DNA of 37,698 nucleotides, from contig CANSCI010000015.1 of assembly GCA_947645355.1 (NCBI GenBank), positions 1-37,698 on the forward strand, in the 5' to 3' direction. A program made the translations under genes and the position numbers. The notes under the pieces were generated by a model, which was not told the origin of the DNA, did not search any database, and saw only the letters and a list, made by a program, of their open reading frames with translations. How positions within the stretch are numbered: the stretch's first letter is position 1; each line of letters starts with the position of its first letter. Shown in pieces: positions 29,680 to 37,698 of the stretch. This DNA comes from an uncultured Dorea sp. (GTDB lineage Bacteria; Bacillota; Clostridia; Lachnospirales; Lachnospiraceae).

Positions 29680-30824
29680 GGATCTATCTTTCTCTGTTTT
29701 AATTTCAGATAAACAACTTCGCGGAATAAAGCATATATTACGGAAACGATAGGTATAAAGATAAGCATCCCCACAACGCCCATCAGGCTTGCGCCGATGC
29801 TGACTGCCGCGAGCACCCAGATCGAGGGAAGCCCTACAGAATTCCCCACAACGTGTGGATATATGAGGTTTCCCTCGATTTGCTGCAAAACAAGAAACAA
29901 CACAATGAAGACCAGTGCCTTCACCGGATCCACCATAAATATAAGGAATGCCCCCACCGCACAGCCGATAAAGGCTCCAAATATAGGAATCAGTGCGGTA
30001 AATGCAATCACAATTCCTACCAGCAGTGCATACGGAAGCTTTAAAAGTGCCATAGACACTACGAACATACATCCCAGGATAACTGCCTCTACACATTGCC
30101 CTGTCAGAAAGCTTGAAAATGTACTGTATGTCAGGGACAACACCTCCACCGCAGCCTCCGCGCGCCCTCTGCGGACAAACGCAAATAAAATCTTTTTCGC
30201 CTGAATCCCCAGCCGCTCCTTCTGCAGCAAGATATAAATAGCAAAAACAAAAGCTATAAAAAAGGTAGTGAGTCCGTTCACAATGCTCTTTGCCGCCGTG
30301 ATGGTCGAATCTACAACACTCCCTGCACCGTTTTTAAAAAACTGGATGCCGGTATCCATAACTTTATTCCAGTCAAATTCCAGATCATTGACCCACCTCA
30401 TGACCTCCTTGTTGTCGTGGAACAAGGTCCTGGCCCAATCCTGAACCTGCGGAATAAAGGCCTGTATGCTCCTTCCAAGATTTGCAAATGTTTTGCCCAG
30501 CTGCGGGATCAGAATAAACATAATAATCACAACAATACCAATCACTGCAATCAGCACAAGGATCATACTGACCGGACGCGCGATTTTTTGTATAAACGGC
30601 CGCTTCTCTATCTTCTCCTCCGGGAACAGATGTCTTTGTATAAAATTCATCGGGACATTTAACACAAATGCAATTGCCCCTCCGATAATAAACGGTAAAA
30701 ATACATGGAACACAAATAATGTAATATCAAGCACCGCATCAAACTTCCAGAGACACACGACAATAAGAGCCGTAAACACGATCAATTCTTTAATTTTTCT
30801 GATATTCTCCTGATTTAACTCCAT
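29664..30824 (-). CDS. AI-2E family transporter
   Basis: The 386-residue membrane protein has about eight helices in the pattern of the AI-2E/PerM family: an N-terminal pair (LIVFTALIVVCLW; FLPFIIGGAIAFVLN), two more, a long extracellular loop, and the C-terminal block ALIPIFGAFIGCAVGAFLIF and IEGNLIYPHVVGNSVGLPSIWVLAAV. Members export AI-2 or act as Na+/H+ exchangers or general permeases, so the substrate is open. GAGG precedes its ATG, which lies inside the last codons of the P-type ATPase gene (35-base overlap), so the two are coupled and may share manganese control. Confidence 0.9.
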   Translation of the reverse strand: MELNQENIRKIKELIVFTALIVVCLWKFDAVLDITLFVFHVFLPFIIGGAIAFVLNVPMNFIQRHLFPEEKIEKRPFIQKIARPVSMILVLIAVIGIVVIIMFILIPQLGKTFANLGRSIQAFIPQVQDWARTLFHDNKEVMRWVNDLEFDWNKVMDTGIQFFKNGAGSVVDSTITAAKSIVNGLTTFFIAFVFAIYILLQKERLGIQAKKILFAFVRRGRAEAAVEVLSLTYSTFSSFLTGQCVEAVILGCMFVVSMALLKLPYALLVGIVIAFTALIPIFGAFIGCAVGAFLIFMVDPVKALVFIVLFLVLQQIEGNLIYPHVVGNSVGLPSIWVLAAVSIGASLMGVVGMLIFIPIVSVIYALFREVVYLKLKQRKIDPKEII

Positions 30825-33366
30825 ACATACCTCGATTTCTAATCCATTTCATAAACTGTACCGCCGGCAGATTCAGCAGCGCTAACCCAAATACCGTCAA
30901 CAATTGTCTGGGATCCAGGCTTACCACCTTAAAAACTCCCTGCAGCCCGGGAATCACCATGACACCCGTGATCAGACCTAAGCCCAGCACAAATGCGCCG
31001 ATCAGATACAGGTTGTTGAACAATCTCCGGCTGAAGATTATCGGCTTTGCACTCTTACAGTTAAACCCGTGTACAAGCCTGCCTGTGCAGAGCGTTCCAA
31101 ATGCCATCGTACTTGCAAGTGCACTTCCGCCATCCTTATAGCCGATCCAAAATGCTGTCATTGTCATAACCCCGATGATCAATCCTTCTGTCACTATACT
31201 CCATAAAAAAGATCCCGTCAATATAGATTGGGTCATTGGCCTGGGACGTTCCTCCATCACATCCCCGGAATGAGGCTCAAGCCCGAGTGCAATGGCCGGC
31301 AGGCTGTCAGTAAGCAGGTTAATAAACAATAGATGCACCGGTGCAAACGGAACCGGAAGTCCGGCAGCTGACGCATACAGCACTGCCAGGATTGCCCCGA
31401 AATTGCCGGACAGCAAAAACTGAATCGCATTCTTTATATTTCGGTATATATTGCGGCCGTTTTCCACAGCCTTAATAATCGTAGCAAAATTATCATCCGT
31501 CAATACCATAGCCGCAGCATCCTTGGATACTTCGCTCCCGGTAATTCCCATAGCTACACCGATATCTGCCTGCTTAAGCGCCGGGGCATCATTCACACCG
31601 TCCCCTGTCATGGAAACGATATTTCCCTTGTTCTGCCATGCACGGACAATTCGGATCTTATGCTCCGGAGAAACCCTGGCATACACGGAGATTCCCTCCA
31701 CGAATTCTTTGAGTTCCTCATCCGACATTTTCTCAATCACAGCGCCCTCACATGCCTCCGAATCATCCGTCAGAATGCCGATCCGCTTCGCAATAGCTGA
31801 TGCAGTAACCTTATGGTCTCCTGTAATCATAATCGGCCGGATACCTGCACGGATACAGTCCTCTACTGCTGCCCTTGATTCCTCCCTGGGCGGATCCATC
31901 ATGGAGATCAACCCAAGGAACGTAAGACCCTTTTCGTCTCCAAACCTCAACTCCCTCTCTGCTTCCATCTCCTTATAGGCAAAGGCAAGGACGCGCAGAC
32001 CTCCTCTGGAAAACTCCAGATTCTGCTTCTCAATATGTGCCCTGTCTTCCTCCGTAAATTTGTGCACTCCGTCTTTTGTCCGAATATTGTCCACGCGGTT
32101 CAGCAATACATCCACAGCCCCTTTTACGACCATTACATATTTTCCGTCTATGCTGTGGGCCGTTGACATCAGCTTTCGGTCACTGTCAAAGGGAATTTCT
32201 GATTTTCTGTCATAGCAGCTGCGAACCTTAAGAACGTCAAAACCAAGCCTGGCGCCCAGGTTAATCAGAGCCGTTTCTGTAGGATCGCCAATCTCCTGCC
32301 CGTCTGTATTTGTGGAATCATTGCACAGGATGCTGTATTCCAGGAGCCGCTTTTGATTCCCTGCTTTTGGATCAATCTCATCTGCACGGATACGGATCCC
32401 GTCTACATAATAATCCTCTACTGTCATCTTGTTCTGTGTCAATGTCCCTGTTTTATCCGAACATATGACAGATACGCTGCCAAGACCTTCTACTGCCTGA
32501 AGTTTGCGGATAATGGCATGCTCCTTAGCCATCTTCTGCGTCCCAAAGGAGAGGACGATCGTTACAATAGAGCTTAATGCCTCCGGGATTGCAGCTACCG
32601 CCAGTGCGACCGCGAATAAAAACGCATCCACTGCCGATCCGCCGCGAGCAACATTCAGGCCAAATAAGACACCGCAGAATACCAAAATGATAATTGATAA
32701 TTTGCGCCCAAATTCATCCAGGCTGACCTGAAGCGGCGTACGTTTCTCCGATGTGGTCTTTAATAAGCAGGCGATTTTCCCCACCTCTGTCCCCATGCCG
32801 ATCTCCGTCACTTCAAAAGAGCCTCTTCCATAAGTTGCAAAGCTCCCTGAAAATACCTTGTTCGTCTGGTCCCCCAGGGCAGCCCCCTCCGGTACTTTCT
32901 CAAGCGACTTTTCCACAGAAAGGCTTTCTCCCGTAAGTGCACTTTCATCCACCTTAAGACTTGCCGCGCTCAGAAGCCTGCCGTCTGCCGGAATACAATC
33001 ACCGGCCTCAATGATTACTTCATCCCCTACTGTAACCTCGCGTGACGGAATCTGAACTGTCACACCGTCACGGACCACCTTCGCCTCCGGCGCCGAAAGC
33101 TGCTTTAAGCTGTTTAAGGACTGCTCTGCCTTCACCGTCTGTATAGTTCCAAGGACTGCATTGATGGTAATTACCACAACTATAACAGCCGCACTCTCAG
33201 CATCTCCCAAAAAACCTGAGATTACAGCCGCAAAGATCAGAATCACTACAAGAAAGTCCTGGAACTGTTCTAAAAATATCCGGAAAACCCCCTTCCTTTT
33301 TCCCTCCACTAATTCATTATAACCATATTTCTGCTGGTTTCTTTTTGCCTGTTCGCTCGTCAACAT
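30790..33366 (-). CDS. PMCA/SERCA-like P-type cation ATPase, probable Mn2+ or Ca2+/Mn2+ exporter
   Basis: The 858-residue P2-type ATPase has actuator motif LTGES (144-148), the M4 site IPEAL (260-264), phosphorylation loop CSDKTGTLT with Asp304, a hinge TGDGVNDAPALK and M6 NLLTDSLPAIALGL, whose Asn and Asp are calcium-site ligands in SERCA. All catalytic residues are present. The family pumps Ca2+, and several bacterial members pump Mn2+. A manganese riboswitch sits directly in its leader, so I infer Mn2+ export as at least one function. The IPEAL (not IPEGLP) variant is seen in related bacterial pumps. Confidence 0.9.
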   Translation of the reverse strand: MLTSEQAKRNQQKYGYNELVEGKRKGVFRIFLEQFQDFLVVILIFAAVISGFLGDAESAAVIVVVITINAVLGTIQTVKAEQSLNSLKQLSAPEAKVVRDGVTVQIPSREVTVGDEVIIEAGDCIPADGRLLSAASLKVDESALTGESLSVEKSLEKVPEGAALGDQTNKVFSGSFATYGRGSFEVTEIGMGTEVGKIACLLKTTSEKRTPLQVSLDEFGRKLSIIILVFCGVLFGLNVARGGSAVDAFLFAVALAVAAIPEALSSIVTIVLSFGTQKMAKEHAIIRKLQAVEGLGSVSVICSDKTGTLTQNKMTVEDYYVDGIRIRADEIDPKAGNQKRLLEYSILCNDSTNTDGQEIGDPTETALINLGARLGFDVLKVRSCYDRKSEIPFDSDRKLMSTAHSIDGKYVMVVKGAVDVLLNRVDNIRTKDGVHKFTEEDRAHIEKQNLEFSRGGLRVLAFAYKEMEAERELRFGDEKGLTFLGLISMMDPPREESRAAVEDCIRAGIRPIMITGDHKVTASAIAKRIGILTDDSEACEGAVIEKMSDEELKEFVEGISVYARVSPEHKIRIVRAWQNKGNIVSMTGDGVNDAPALKQADIGVAMGITGSEVSKDAAAMVLTDDNFATIIKAVENGRNIYRNIKNAIQFLLSGNFGAILAVLYASAAGLPVPFAPVHLLFINLLTDSLPAIALGLEPHSGDVMEERPRPMTQSILTGSFLWSIVTEGLIIGVMTMTAFWIGYKDGGSALASTMAFGTLCTGRLVHGFNCKSAKPIIFSRRLFNNLYLIGAFVLGLGLITGVMVIPGLQGVFKVVSLDPRQLLTVFGLALLNLPAVQFMKWIRNRGMYGVKSGEYQKN

Positions 33367-33443
33367 ATCATATCCTCACTTTCCTGCAATAAGTCCTCTT
33401 CTTAGTGTTGCCGTTTTTGAACTGCCTTAAAATCAACGGCCGC

Positions 33444-33584
33444 AAAAAAAGAGACCCTTATTGCATAATCAACTATGCAATAAAAGTCTCACTGTTTCAT
33501 TACGATACGGATGACGGATCATCGTACTGACGACATCGTACACGCAGGATATCTTTGGCTCCTCGCGTCAGTTACTCCCTTTTA
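33444..33584 (-). promoter_or_regulatory. yybP-ykoY manganese riboswitch with terminator
   Basis: Minus-strand leader RNA contains GGGAGTAACTGACG, GTCGTCAGTACGATG and GAAACAGTGAGAC, the conserved pieces of the yybP-ykoY aptamer. It ends in a hairpin (33451-33490; GAGAC/GTCTC and TTATTGCATA/TATGCAATAA) followed by seven T. Members bind Mn2+ and turn on downstream efflux genes by preventing termination. It lies between the promoter and the P-type ATPase start, about 80 bases before the start codon. Recognised by eye, not by covariance model. Confidence 0.85.
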
Positions 33585-33593
33585 TGTTTATCT

Positions 33594-33622
33594 AATGTAC
33601 AGCAAAAATGTCAATGTGTCAA
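33594..33622 (-). promoter_or_regulatory. promoter of the Mn riboswitch and P-type ATPase
   Basis: TTGACA, a 17-base spacer and TACATT directly upstream of the riboswitch, just after the end of the GntR gene. Confidence 0.65.
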
Positions 33623-33648
33623 GGATTTCCAACTAATTTATGCAAAAT

Positions 33649-34329
33649 TTATATAAAAGGTCCGGTCAAATTAAAGGTGTCCTCCGGCAGACCTTCTTGT
33701 TTCAAGAAATGCCTGACAGAATTCATATAATGCCTGTGGACCGCATCGCAGATCGTTTCCGTATTCCCCGTTTTCAACGCATCTACCAGTTCGCGGTGAA
33801 TCTGGTATTGCCGTTTTACAGTGTCTGCCTCATCAAACCCATAAATATAGCTGCTGATAATACTTCCGTAGTCCAGATCTGACCATAGCTTCGTAATTCT
33901 CTCGGACCCGGCTCTCTCTACTATGATTCGGTGCAGCATATGGTCACAGCTTACGACTTCTTCATAATTGTCAAGCTTCTCCATCAGCCGGAGAATATTT
34001 TCCATTCTCTGCAGATCCTCTTCTGCATATTCTCCGCCGATTAACCGGACTGCGATAATCTCATAGGTAGACCTGAGCAGATATATCTCATACAAGTCTT
34101 TGATTGTTGCCTCTTTAACAGAACAGCCCACATTTCTCGTGTATCCAACCAAACCCTCCTGTTCAAGCTGACGAAGAGCCTCCCTGATCGGACCTCTGCT
34201 GACATTCAGTTCCTTTGACAGATTCTGCTCGACAATCCTCATTCCTGGTCTCAGCTCATGGGACAATATCTTGTCGCGTATCTCCTTTACGACATTCTCC
34301 CGCAATGTGTGGTATTCCAATTTACTCAT
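33649..34329 (-). CDS. GntR/FadR-subfamily regulator with FCD domain
   Basis: The 226-residue protein has a GntR winged helix (VVKEIRDKILSHELRPGMRIVEQNLSKELNVSRGPIREALRQLEQEGLV) and an all-helical FCD ligand domain with metal/ligand histidines (CDHMLHRIIVERAG, HRELVDALKTGN, HRHYMNSVRHFL). It most likely controls the permease and aminopeptidase genes upstream on the same strand in response to a small organic acid or amino acid. A palindrome before the permease gene is a candidate operator. The M18 gene ends 77 bases upstream of it. Confidence 0.88.
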   Translation of the reverse strand: MSKLEYHTLRENVVKEIRDKILSHELRPGMRIVEQNLSKELNVSRGPIREALRQLEQEGLVGYTRNVGCSVKEATIKDLYEIYLLRSTYEIIAVRLIGGEYAEEDLQRMENILRLMEKLDNYEEVVSCDHMLHRIIVERAGSERITKLWSDLDYGSIISSYIYGFDEADTVKRQYQIHRELVDALKTGNTETICDAVHRHYMNSVRHFLKQEGLPEDTFNLTGPFI

Positions 34330-34406
34330 AACAATCTCATCCTCGTTTATCTGTGCTGTAACGTACTAAAGTCATTTTAGCACACATTTGCAGAAAAATG
34401 AAACCT

Positions 34407-35720
34407 TTACATTAAAAAAATTTTTCCTTTTTTTTCACATATATGAAAATTGAAAAATGTCTCTAATGCTCTTACCATATATTCGGTATCTTTGATTCCC
34501 GCTGTCTCATATGCGGAATGCATGCCAAGCTGCGGCAGACCAATATCAACTGCATTTAAGGACACTCTGGTGGAGGATATATTGCCAAGGGTACTCCCGC
34601 CCGCCTCGTCAGACCGGTTAGCAAAAAACTGCAGCGGTACTCCCGCCCTCTCACAGATACTCCTGAAAATAGCAATGCTGACTGCATCACTGGTATATTT
34701 CTGCCCTGCATGAGCCTTCACTACAATACCTTCATTCATATATACGCAGTTCTCCACATCGGTTTTTTCCGGATGATTCGGGTGCACCGCATGTGCATTG
34801 TCTGCGCTGACCATAAAGCTTGAGGACACTGCACGGTAGTAATCCTCCTGTGTCTTCCCAAGCGCCGTATTGATCCGATTCAGCACGTCATATAAAAATG
34901 TAGAGCCGGCTCCCTGCTTGGTGGCAGAACCCACCTCTTCGTTGTCAAAACATGCGTACACATTTACAGACCTGTTATTATACCCCCGCAAAAATCCTTT
35001 TAACGCGGCAAAAGCACACTGCATATCATCCAGATGCGGCGCTGAGATAAATTCTTCCTTAGCACCCCATACTGTCCCTTCCGCCCGGTTATAGAGATAT
35101 AGATCTTTTCCGTAAACCGCATCCTGAGAGACCTGAAGTTCCTCCGCAATCAATCTGTCAAAATCATCCTTCGTTGTCCCTTCCCCGCCGAACAGCGGAA
35201 GCATATCCACCTGCTTATTGTAAGCATACCCGTCATTAATCTGACGATTCATATGAATTGCCATACTCGGAATCATTACAAGATCTCTGTCAATGTGAAA
35301 CAGCCTGGTTTCCAGATGGTCTTCTTCTTTTACCAGGACCCTTCCGGCAACAGACAATGGACGGTCAAACCATGTAGAGCAAATCATTCCGCCGTATCCT
35401 TCCGTATTAAGCTGAACATATTTTTTCTTAACCTCCAGCCCGGCTTTTTCCTTTACTTTAAAAGTAGGAAAATCACTGTGGGAAGCTGCAATATTAAAGC
35501 TGTAATCCTGCAGGTCGTCTCCTATGTGGAATGCTATAATACTGGTTCCATTCCTTGCAACATAATATTTGCCCTCTGGTTCTAGCTTCCACGCACTGCC
35601 TTCCTCTAATTCTCTATAGCCATGATCCTCTAACTGCTGTGCTATATTATGGACCGCATGGAAAGCAGAGGGACTTGCTTTCAAAAATTCCAATAATTCC
35701 TGGGATATTTTTCTATACAT
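34407..35720 (-). CDS. M18 family zinc aminopeptidase
   Basis: The 437-residue cytosolic aminopeptidase has the M18 metal and catalytic motifs in order: AASHSDFPTFKVK, SAPHLDDMQCAFAAL (bridging Asp), CFDNEEVGSATKQGAGS (catalytic Glu), VSADNAHAVHPNHPEKTD and QLGMHSAYETAG (final His). Family members release N-terminal acidic or neutral residues from peptides. It sits between an APC permease and a GntR regulator on one strand, suggesting joint use of peptides and amino acids. Length is normal and no motif is lost. Confidence 0.94.
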   Translation of the reverse strand: MYRKISQELLEFLKASPSAFHAVHNIAQQLEDHGYRELEEGSAWKLEPEGKYYVARNGTSIIAFHIGDDLQDYSFNIAASHSDFPTFKVKEKAGLEVKKKYVQLNTEGYGGMICSTWFDRPLSVAGRVLVKEEDHLETRLFHIDRDLVMIPSMAIHMNRQINDGYAYNKQVDMLPLFGGEGTTKDDFDRLIAEELQVSQDAVYGKDLYLYNRAEGTVWGAKEEFISAPHLDDMQCAFAALKGFLRGYNNRSVNVYACFDNEEVGSATKQGAGSTFLYDVLNRINTALGKTQEDYYRAVSSSFMVSADNAHAVHPNHPEKTDVENCVYMNEGIVVKAHAGQKYTSDAVSIAIFRSICERAGVPLQFFANRSDEAGGSTLGNISSTRVSLNAVDIGLPQLGMHSAYETAGIKDTEYMVRALETFFNFHICEKKGKIFLM

Positions 35721-35835
35721 TTTCTGATCTCTCCTTTATCTGTTATAAATATATACCCATCCGGACGCCTTGTATCGCATGCCCTTGGGGCCTGCACACT
35801 TTTGTTCCATAAAATATATTATACCAAAAATCAGT

Positions 35836-35880
35836 AAGAGTCCATGACGTATTATTTACTTAGCTACATCCTGGACTCTT
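35836..35880 (-). terminator. hairpin between the permease and aminopeptidase genes
   Basis: AAGAGTCCA (35836-35844) and TGGACTCTT (35872-35880) form a 9-bp stem. On the minus strand it is followed by ACTGATTTTTGG, a weak terminator or attenuator after the permease gene. Confidence 0.5.
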
Positions 35881-35900
35881 ATCATTTCATGTATCAGCTT

Positions 35901-37340
35901 CTACTGGTTTTCTGCTTTTTTAGCTCTTTCTCTTTTCGCAAGATACGGCATAATAACACCTAATGCAGTAAGTACGATCGGTGTAATAATGTTCAATGCC
36001 ATGGTGAAGAAGTCGTCTGAATACATACCAAGCAGACAGCAGGCCGCAGTCAGGATAAAGCACCATGCACCAAATATCTTGGCAACTGCCTGATTCTTCA
36101 CAAAACGATATTCTGCCGGAATCTTGTCATATGCCTTCCGCAATGCAAGATATGCTACAAATACCCACAGATAACGAAGAGGCATACATACGGAATTCAA
36201 CTTTGTAAGCTGCGCCAGTACTGCTGCAGCCCCCGGTACGACAGACTGTATCAGGATAATACTTCCTGACAGTACAATGATTAATTTGATACCGTTAATA
36301 TACGCACCATGCTTGTTCTGCTTTAAGAGCGCACTTGGAACAAACTCTTTGGACTGCTCGTTATCCAGCAGCATACGAAGCGGCGCATCAATACTGATAA
36401 CCAGCACAGAAAACTGTCCGATCATATTGCACAATGCATAAAGCACAAGAAGTGCATCGCCAATGTGATAATATTGTCCCAGCTTCTGGAATGCCCAGTA
36501 TGCACCGTTGGATACATAAGAATTAAATGTATCAGGATCTGCATTGATAATCTTAGGGTCAAACATCATCCCCATTGCAATTGTTCCGAGGATCGCACAC
36601 ACCACGACCATAACAGCCATGGCGATAACACCCTTCGGAAATCCTTTGGCCGGATCTTTGATTTTGTTAACATAAGGTGAAATCTTTTCACATCCGCCTA
36701 CTGCAAATACAAGAATAGACAAAGAAGTAAAGTATGCAATATTAAAGTTCGGAACCAGATTCTTCGCACTGAAATCTAAGGCAACGTATCCGCCGTCCGG
36801 ATTGATTGCCGGAGCCGCAATCATCATAAGTATGTATAGAATAGACATAACAAACATACTTGTCCCGGCGATCGTAGCCAGTTTCTTAAGAGGGTTCAAT
36901 CCCTTGCTGGCTACCCAGCAGAAGAATAAGAATACAGCCATAGTTGCAAGCTGCACGTAAATCGTCGGGAATGTATCATAAGTCTCTGCGTTGCGGAAAA
37001 CTGCCCAGCTTAATGCCTTAAGACCGCCGCTTCCCTTACTTGCGATATATGTGATATGACATGCCCAATAAGTCCACCCGGCATAGTACGCAAGCTTCGG
37101 ACCCATTGTATTGTTGATCCAGGAGCTTACTCCCCCTCCGGATGTTTTGAATGCTGAACCAAGTTCTCCTACCATCAGTGAATATGGCACAAAATAAAGA
37201 ACAAACATAAGGATCCAGCTGAATATAACCTGAATACCATTAAAATACATAAAGCCGTTTGCTACATTTCCGAATCCCCAAACACCGGAAAATGCGATAA
37301 ACGCCAGGGTATACCAGGTCATCTTTTTTGAATTGTCCAT
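35901..37340 (-). CDS. APC family amino acid permease
   Basis: The 479-residue protein has about 12-13 membrane helices and the APC start pattern (WYTLAFIAFSGVWGFGNVANGFMYFNG), plus VFAVGGCEKISPYVNKIKDPAKGFPKG, a conserved region before helix 7. It resembles amino acid:amino acid antiporters of the glutamate:GABA type, but substrate cannot be fixed from sequence. I chose ATG 37340, with GGGAGGAAG upstream, over a frame start 16 codons earlier. Its leader contains a good promoter and a 12-bp palindrome. Followed by the M18 peptidase and GntR genes. Confidence 0.9.
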   Translation of the reverse strand: MDNSKKMTWYTLAFIAFSGVWGFGNVANGFMYFNGIQVIFSWILMFVLYFVPYSLMVGELGSAFKTSGGGVSSWINNTMGPKLAYYAGWTYWACHITYIASKGSGGLKALSWAVFRNAETYDTFPTIYVQLATMAVFLFFCWVASKGLNPLKKLATIAGTSMFVMSILYILMMIAAPAINPDGGYVALDFSAKNLVPNFNIAYFTSLSILVFAVGGCEKISPYVNKIKDPAKGFPKGVIAMAVMVVVCAILGTIAMGMMFDPKIINADPDTFNSYVSNGAYWAFQKLGQYYHIGDALLVLYALCNMIGQFSVLVISIDAPLRMLLDNEQSKEFVPSALLKQNKHGAYINGIKLIIVLSGSIILIQSVVPGAAAVLAQLTKLNSVCMPLRYLWVFVAYLALRKAYDKIPAEYRFVKNQAVAKIFGAWCFILTAACCLLGMYSDDFFTMALNIITPIVLTALGVIMPYLAKRERAKKAENQ

Positions 37341-37377
37341 TTTCTCTTCCTCCCGAAAAAGTAATTGTAGATTGTAG

Positions 37378-37389
37378 ATTGTTAACAAT
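37378..37389. promoter_or_regulatory. 12-bp palindrome, candidate GntR operator
   Basis: ATTGTTAACAAT is a perfect palindrome between the permease promoter and its start codon, next to two tandem copies of GATTGTA. Its TTGT-ACAA half sites suit FadR-subfamily regulators; binding by the GntR protein encoded downstream is inference. Confidence 0.45.
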
Positions 37390-37405
37390 TTATCTCACGT
37401 TAATC

Positions 37406-37434
37406 AGAATACCATACATAATGATTAATTTCAA
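37406..37434 (-). promoter_or_regulatory. promoter of the permease gene
   Basis: TTGAAA, a 17-base spacer and TATTCT on the minus strand, about 66 bases upstream of the start codon. Confidence 0.55.
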
Positions 37435-37457
37435 CAACTTATTCTAAAAAATGAGCA

Positions 37458-37499
37458 TAAAAATAGCGGAAACTCTTACAAATGATGAGTTTCCGCTAT
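37458..37499 (-). terminator. terminator of the tRNA operon
   Basis: Perfect 13-bp arms 37463-37475 and 37487-37499 (ATAGCGGAAACTC/GAGTTTCCGCTAT) are followed on the minus strand by TTTTTATG. It ends transcription from the two tRNA genes before the permease promoter. Confidence 0.85.
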
Positions 37500-37530
37500 C
37501 TTATCCTATGTTCGGATGGTTACCGAATAC

Positions 37531-37603
37531 TGAGCGTGCGGGGATTCGAACCCCGGACAACTTGATTAAAAGTCAAGTGCTCTACCACCTGAGCTACACG
37601 CCC
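37531..37603 (-). tRNA. tRNA-Lys (anticodon TTT)
   Basis: The 73-base cloverleaf has acceptor arms GGGCGTG/CACGCTC with discriminator A, D-arm GCTCAGGTGGTAGAGC, anticodon arm CTTGA-CTTTTAA-TCAAG with TTT, and T-arm CCGGGGTTCGAATCCCCG. CCA is not encoded. Confidence 0.97.
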
Positions 37604-37635
37604 ATATTTCACCAAAACTATTCTGGTAAGATAAA

Positions 37636-37698
<63 letters not shown>

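Overview
The window reads as core chromosome of a low-to-moderate GC, anaerobic, endospore-forming Firmicute, most likely a Lachnospiraceae (Clostridium cluster XIVa) gut bacterium. This rests on three things. Sporulation genes are present (bofA, cwlD, a YaaH-type GH18 protein). There is an anaerobic peroxide-defence set (PerR, a reverse rubrerythrin and a classical rubrerythrin). Several families common in Lachnospiraceae occur (TSCPD protein, DUF6382, DUF5702, DUF6147-like, Flp1-like pilin). The genus is not determined.

Layout. 1-6.9 kb: a 3'-incomplete AAA-ATPase, a TSCPD protein, an inverted-repeat element, a secreted DUF6147-like protein, a membrane protein with a DUF4367-like end and a 60-bp tandem repeat, a MurG-type glycosyltransferase, an ECF-like sigma factor, a HIT protein, a soluble orphan histidine kinase, and a rhomboid protease gene broken by one in-frame TGA. 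6.9-9.3 kb: tandem repeats, about 0.6 kb with no gene, then an AT-rich AbiEi/AbiEii module followed by a nucleotide-kinase stub cut right after its Walker A motif. This block abuts, and appears to have amputated, the last gene of the next operon. 9.3-17.5 kb: a ten-gene minus-strand Tad (type IVc) pilus operon, in transcription order tadZ, tadA, tadB, tadC, flp, DUF5702, TadE-like with a duplicated Cys/His motif, prepilin peptidase, TadE, DUF6382. 17.8-24.8 kb: Sfp-type phosphopantetheinyl transferase, bofA, yaaL, then a minus-strand series GH18 protein, cwlD, tsaC, upp, dCMP deaminase. 25.2-29.7 kb: mecA, a DUF1858 redox protein, a cluster of DnaA-box 9-mers, an SH3-NlpC/P60 hydrolase, perR and the two rubrerythrins. 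29.7-37.7 kb: an AI-2E-type permease and a PMCA-type P-type ATPase behind a yybP-ykoY (manganese) riboswitch, then GntR/FCD regulator, M18 aminopeptidase and APC permease, then tRNA-Lys and a partial tRNA-Phe.

How the genes work together. The Tad genes supply ATPase, platform proteins, prepilin peptidase and pilins for one machine. PerR probably controls itself and the reverse rubrerythrin through similar palindromes. The Mn riboswitch makes the P-type ATPase a likely manganese (or Mn/Ca) exporter. The permease, aminopeptidase and GntR genes look like a peptide or amino-acid utilisation unit. The most unusual spots are the AbiE insertion scar at the Tad operon end, the 25-bp inverted repeats straddling the start of the Zn-ribbon-like TadE gene, the rhomboid nonsense mutation, the DnaA-box cluster away from dnaA, and a tsaC promoter that predicts a leaderless mRNA.
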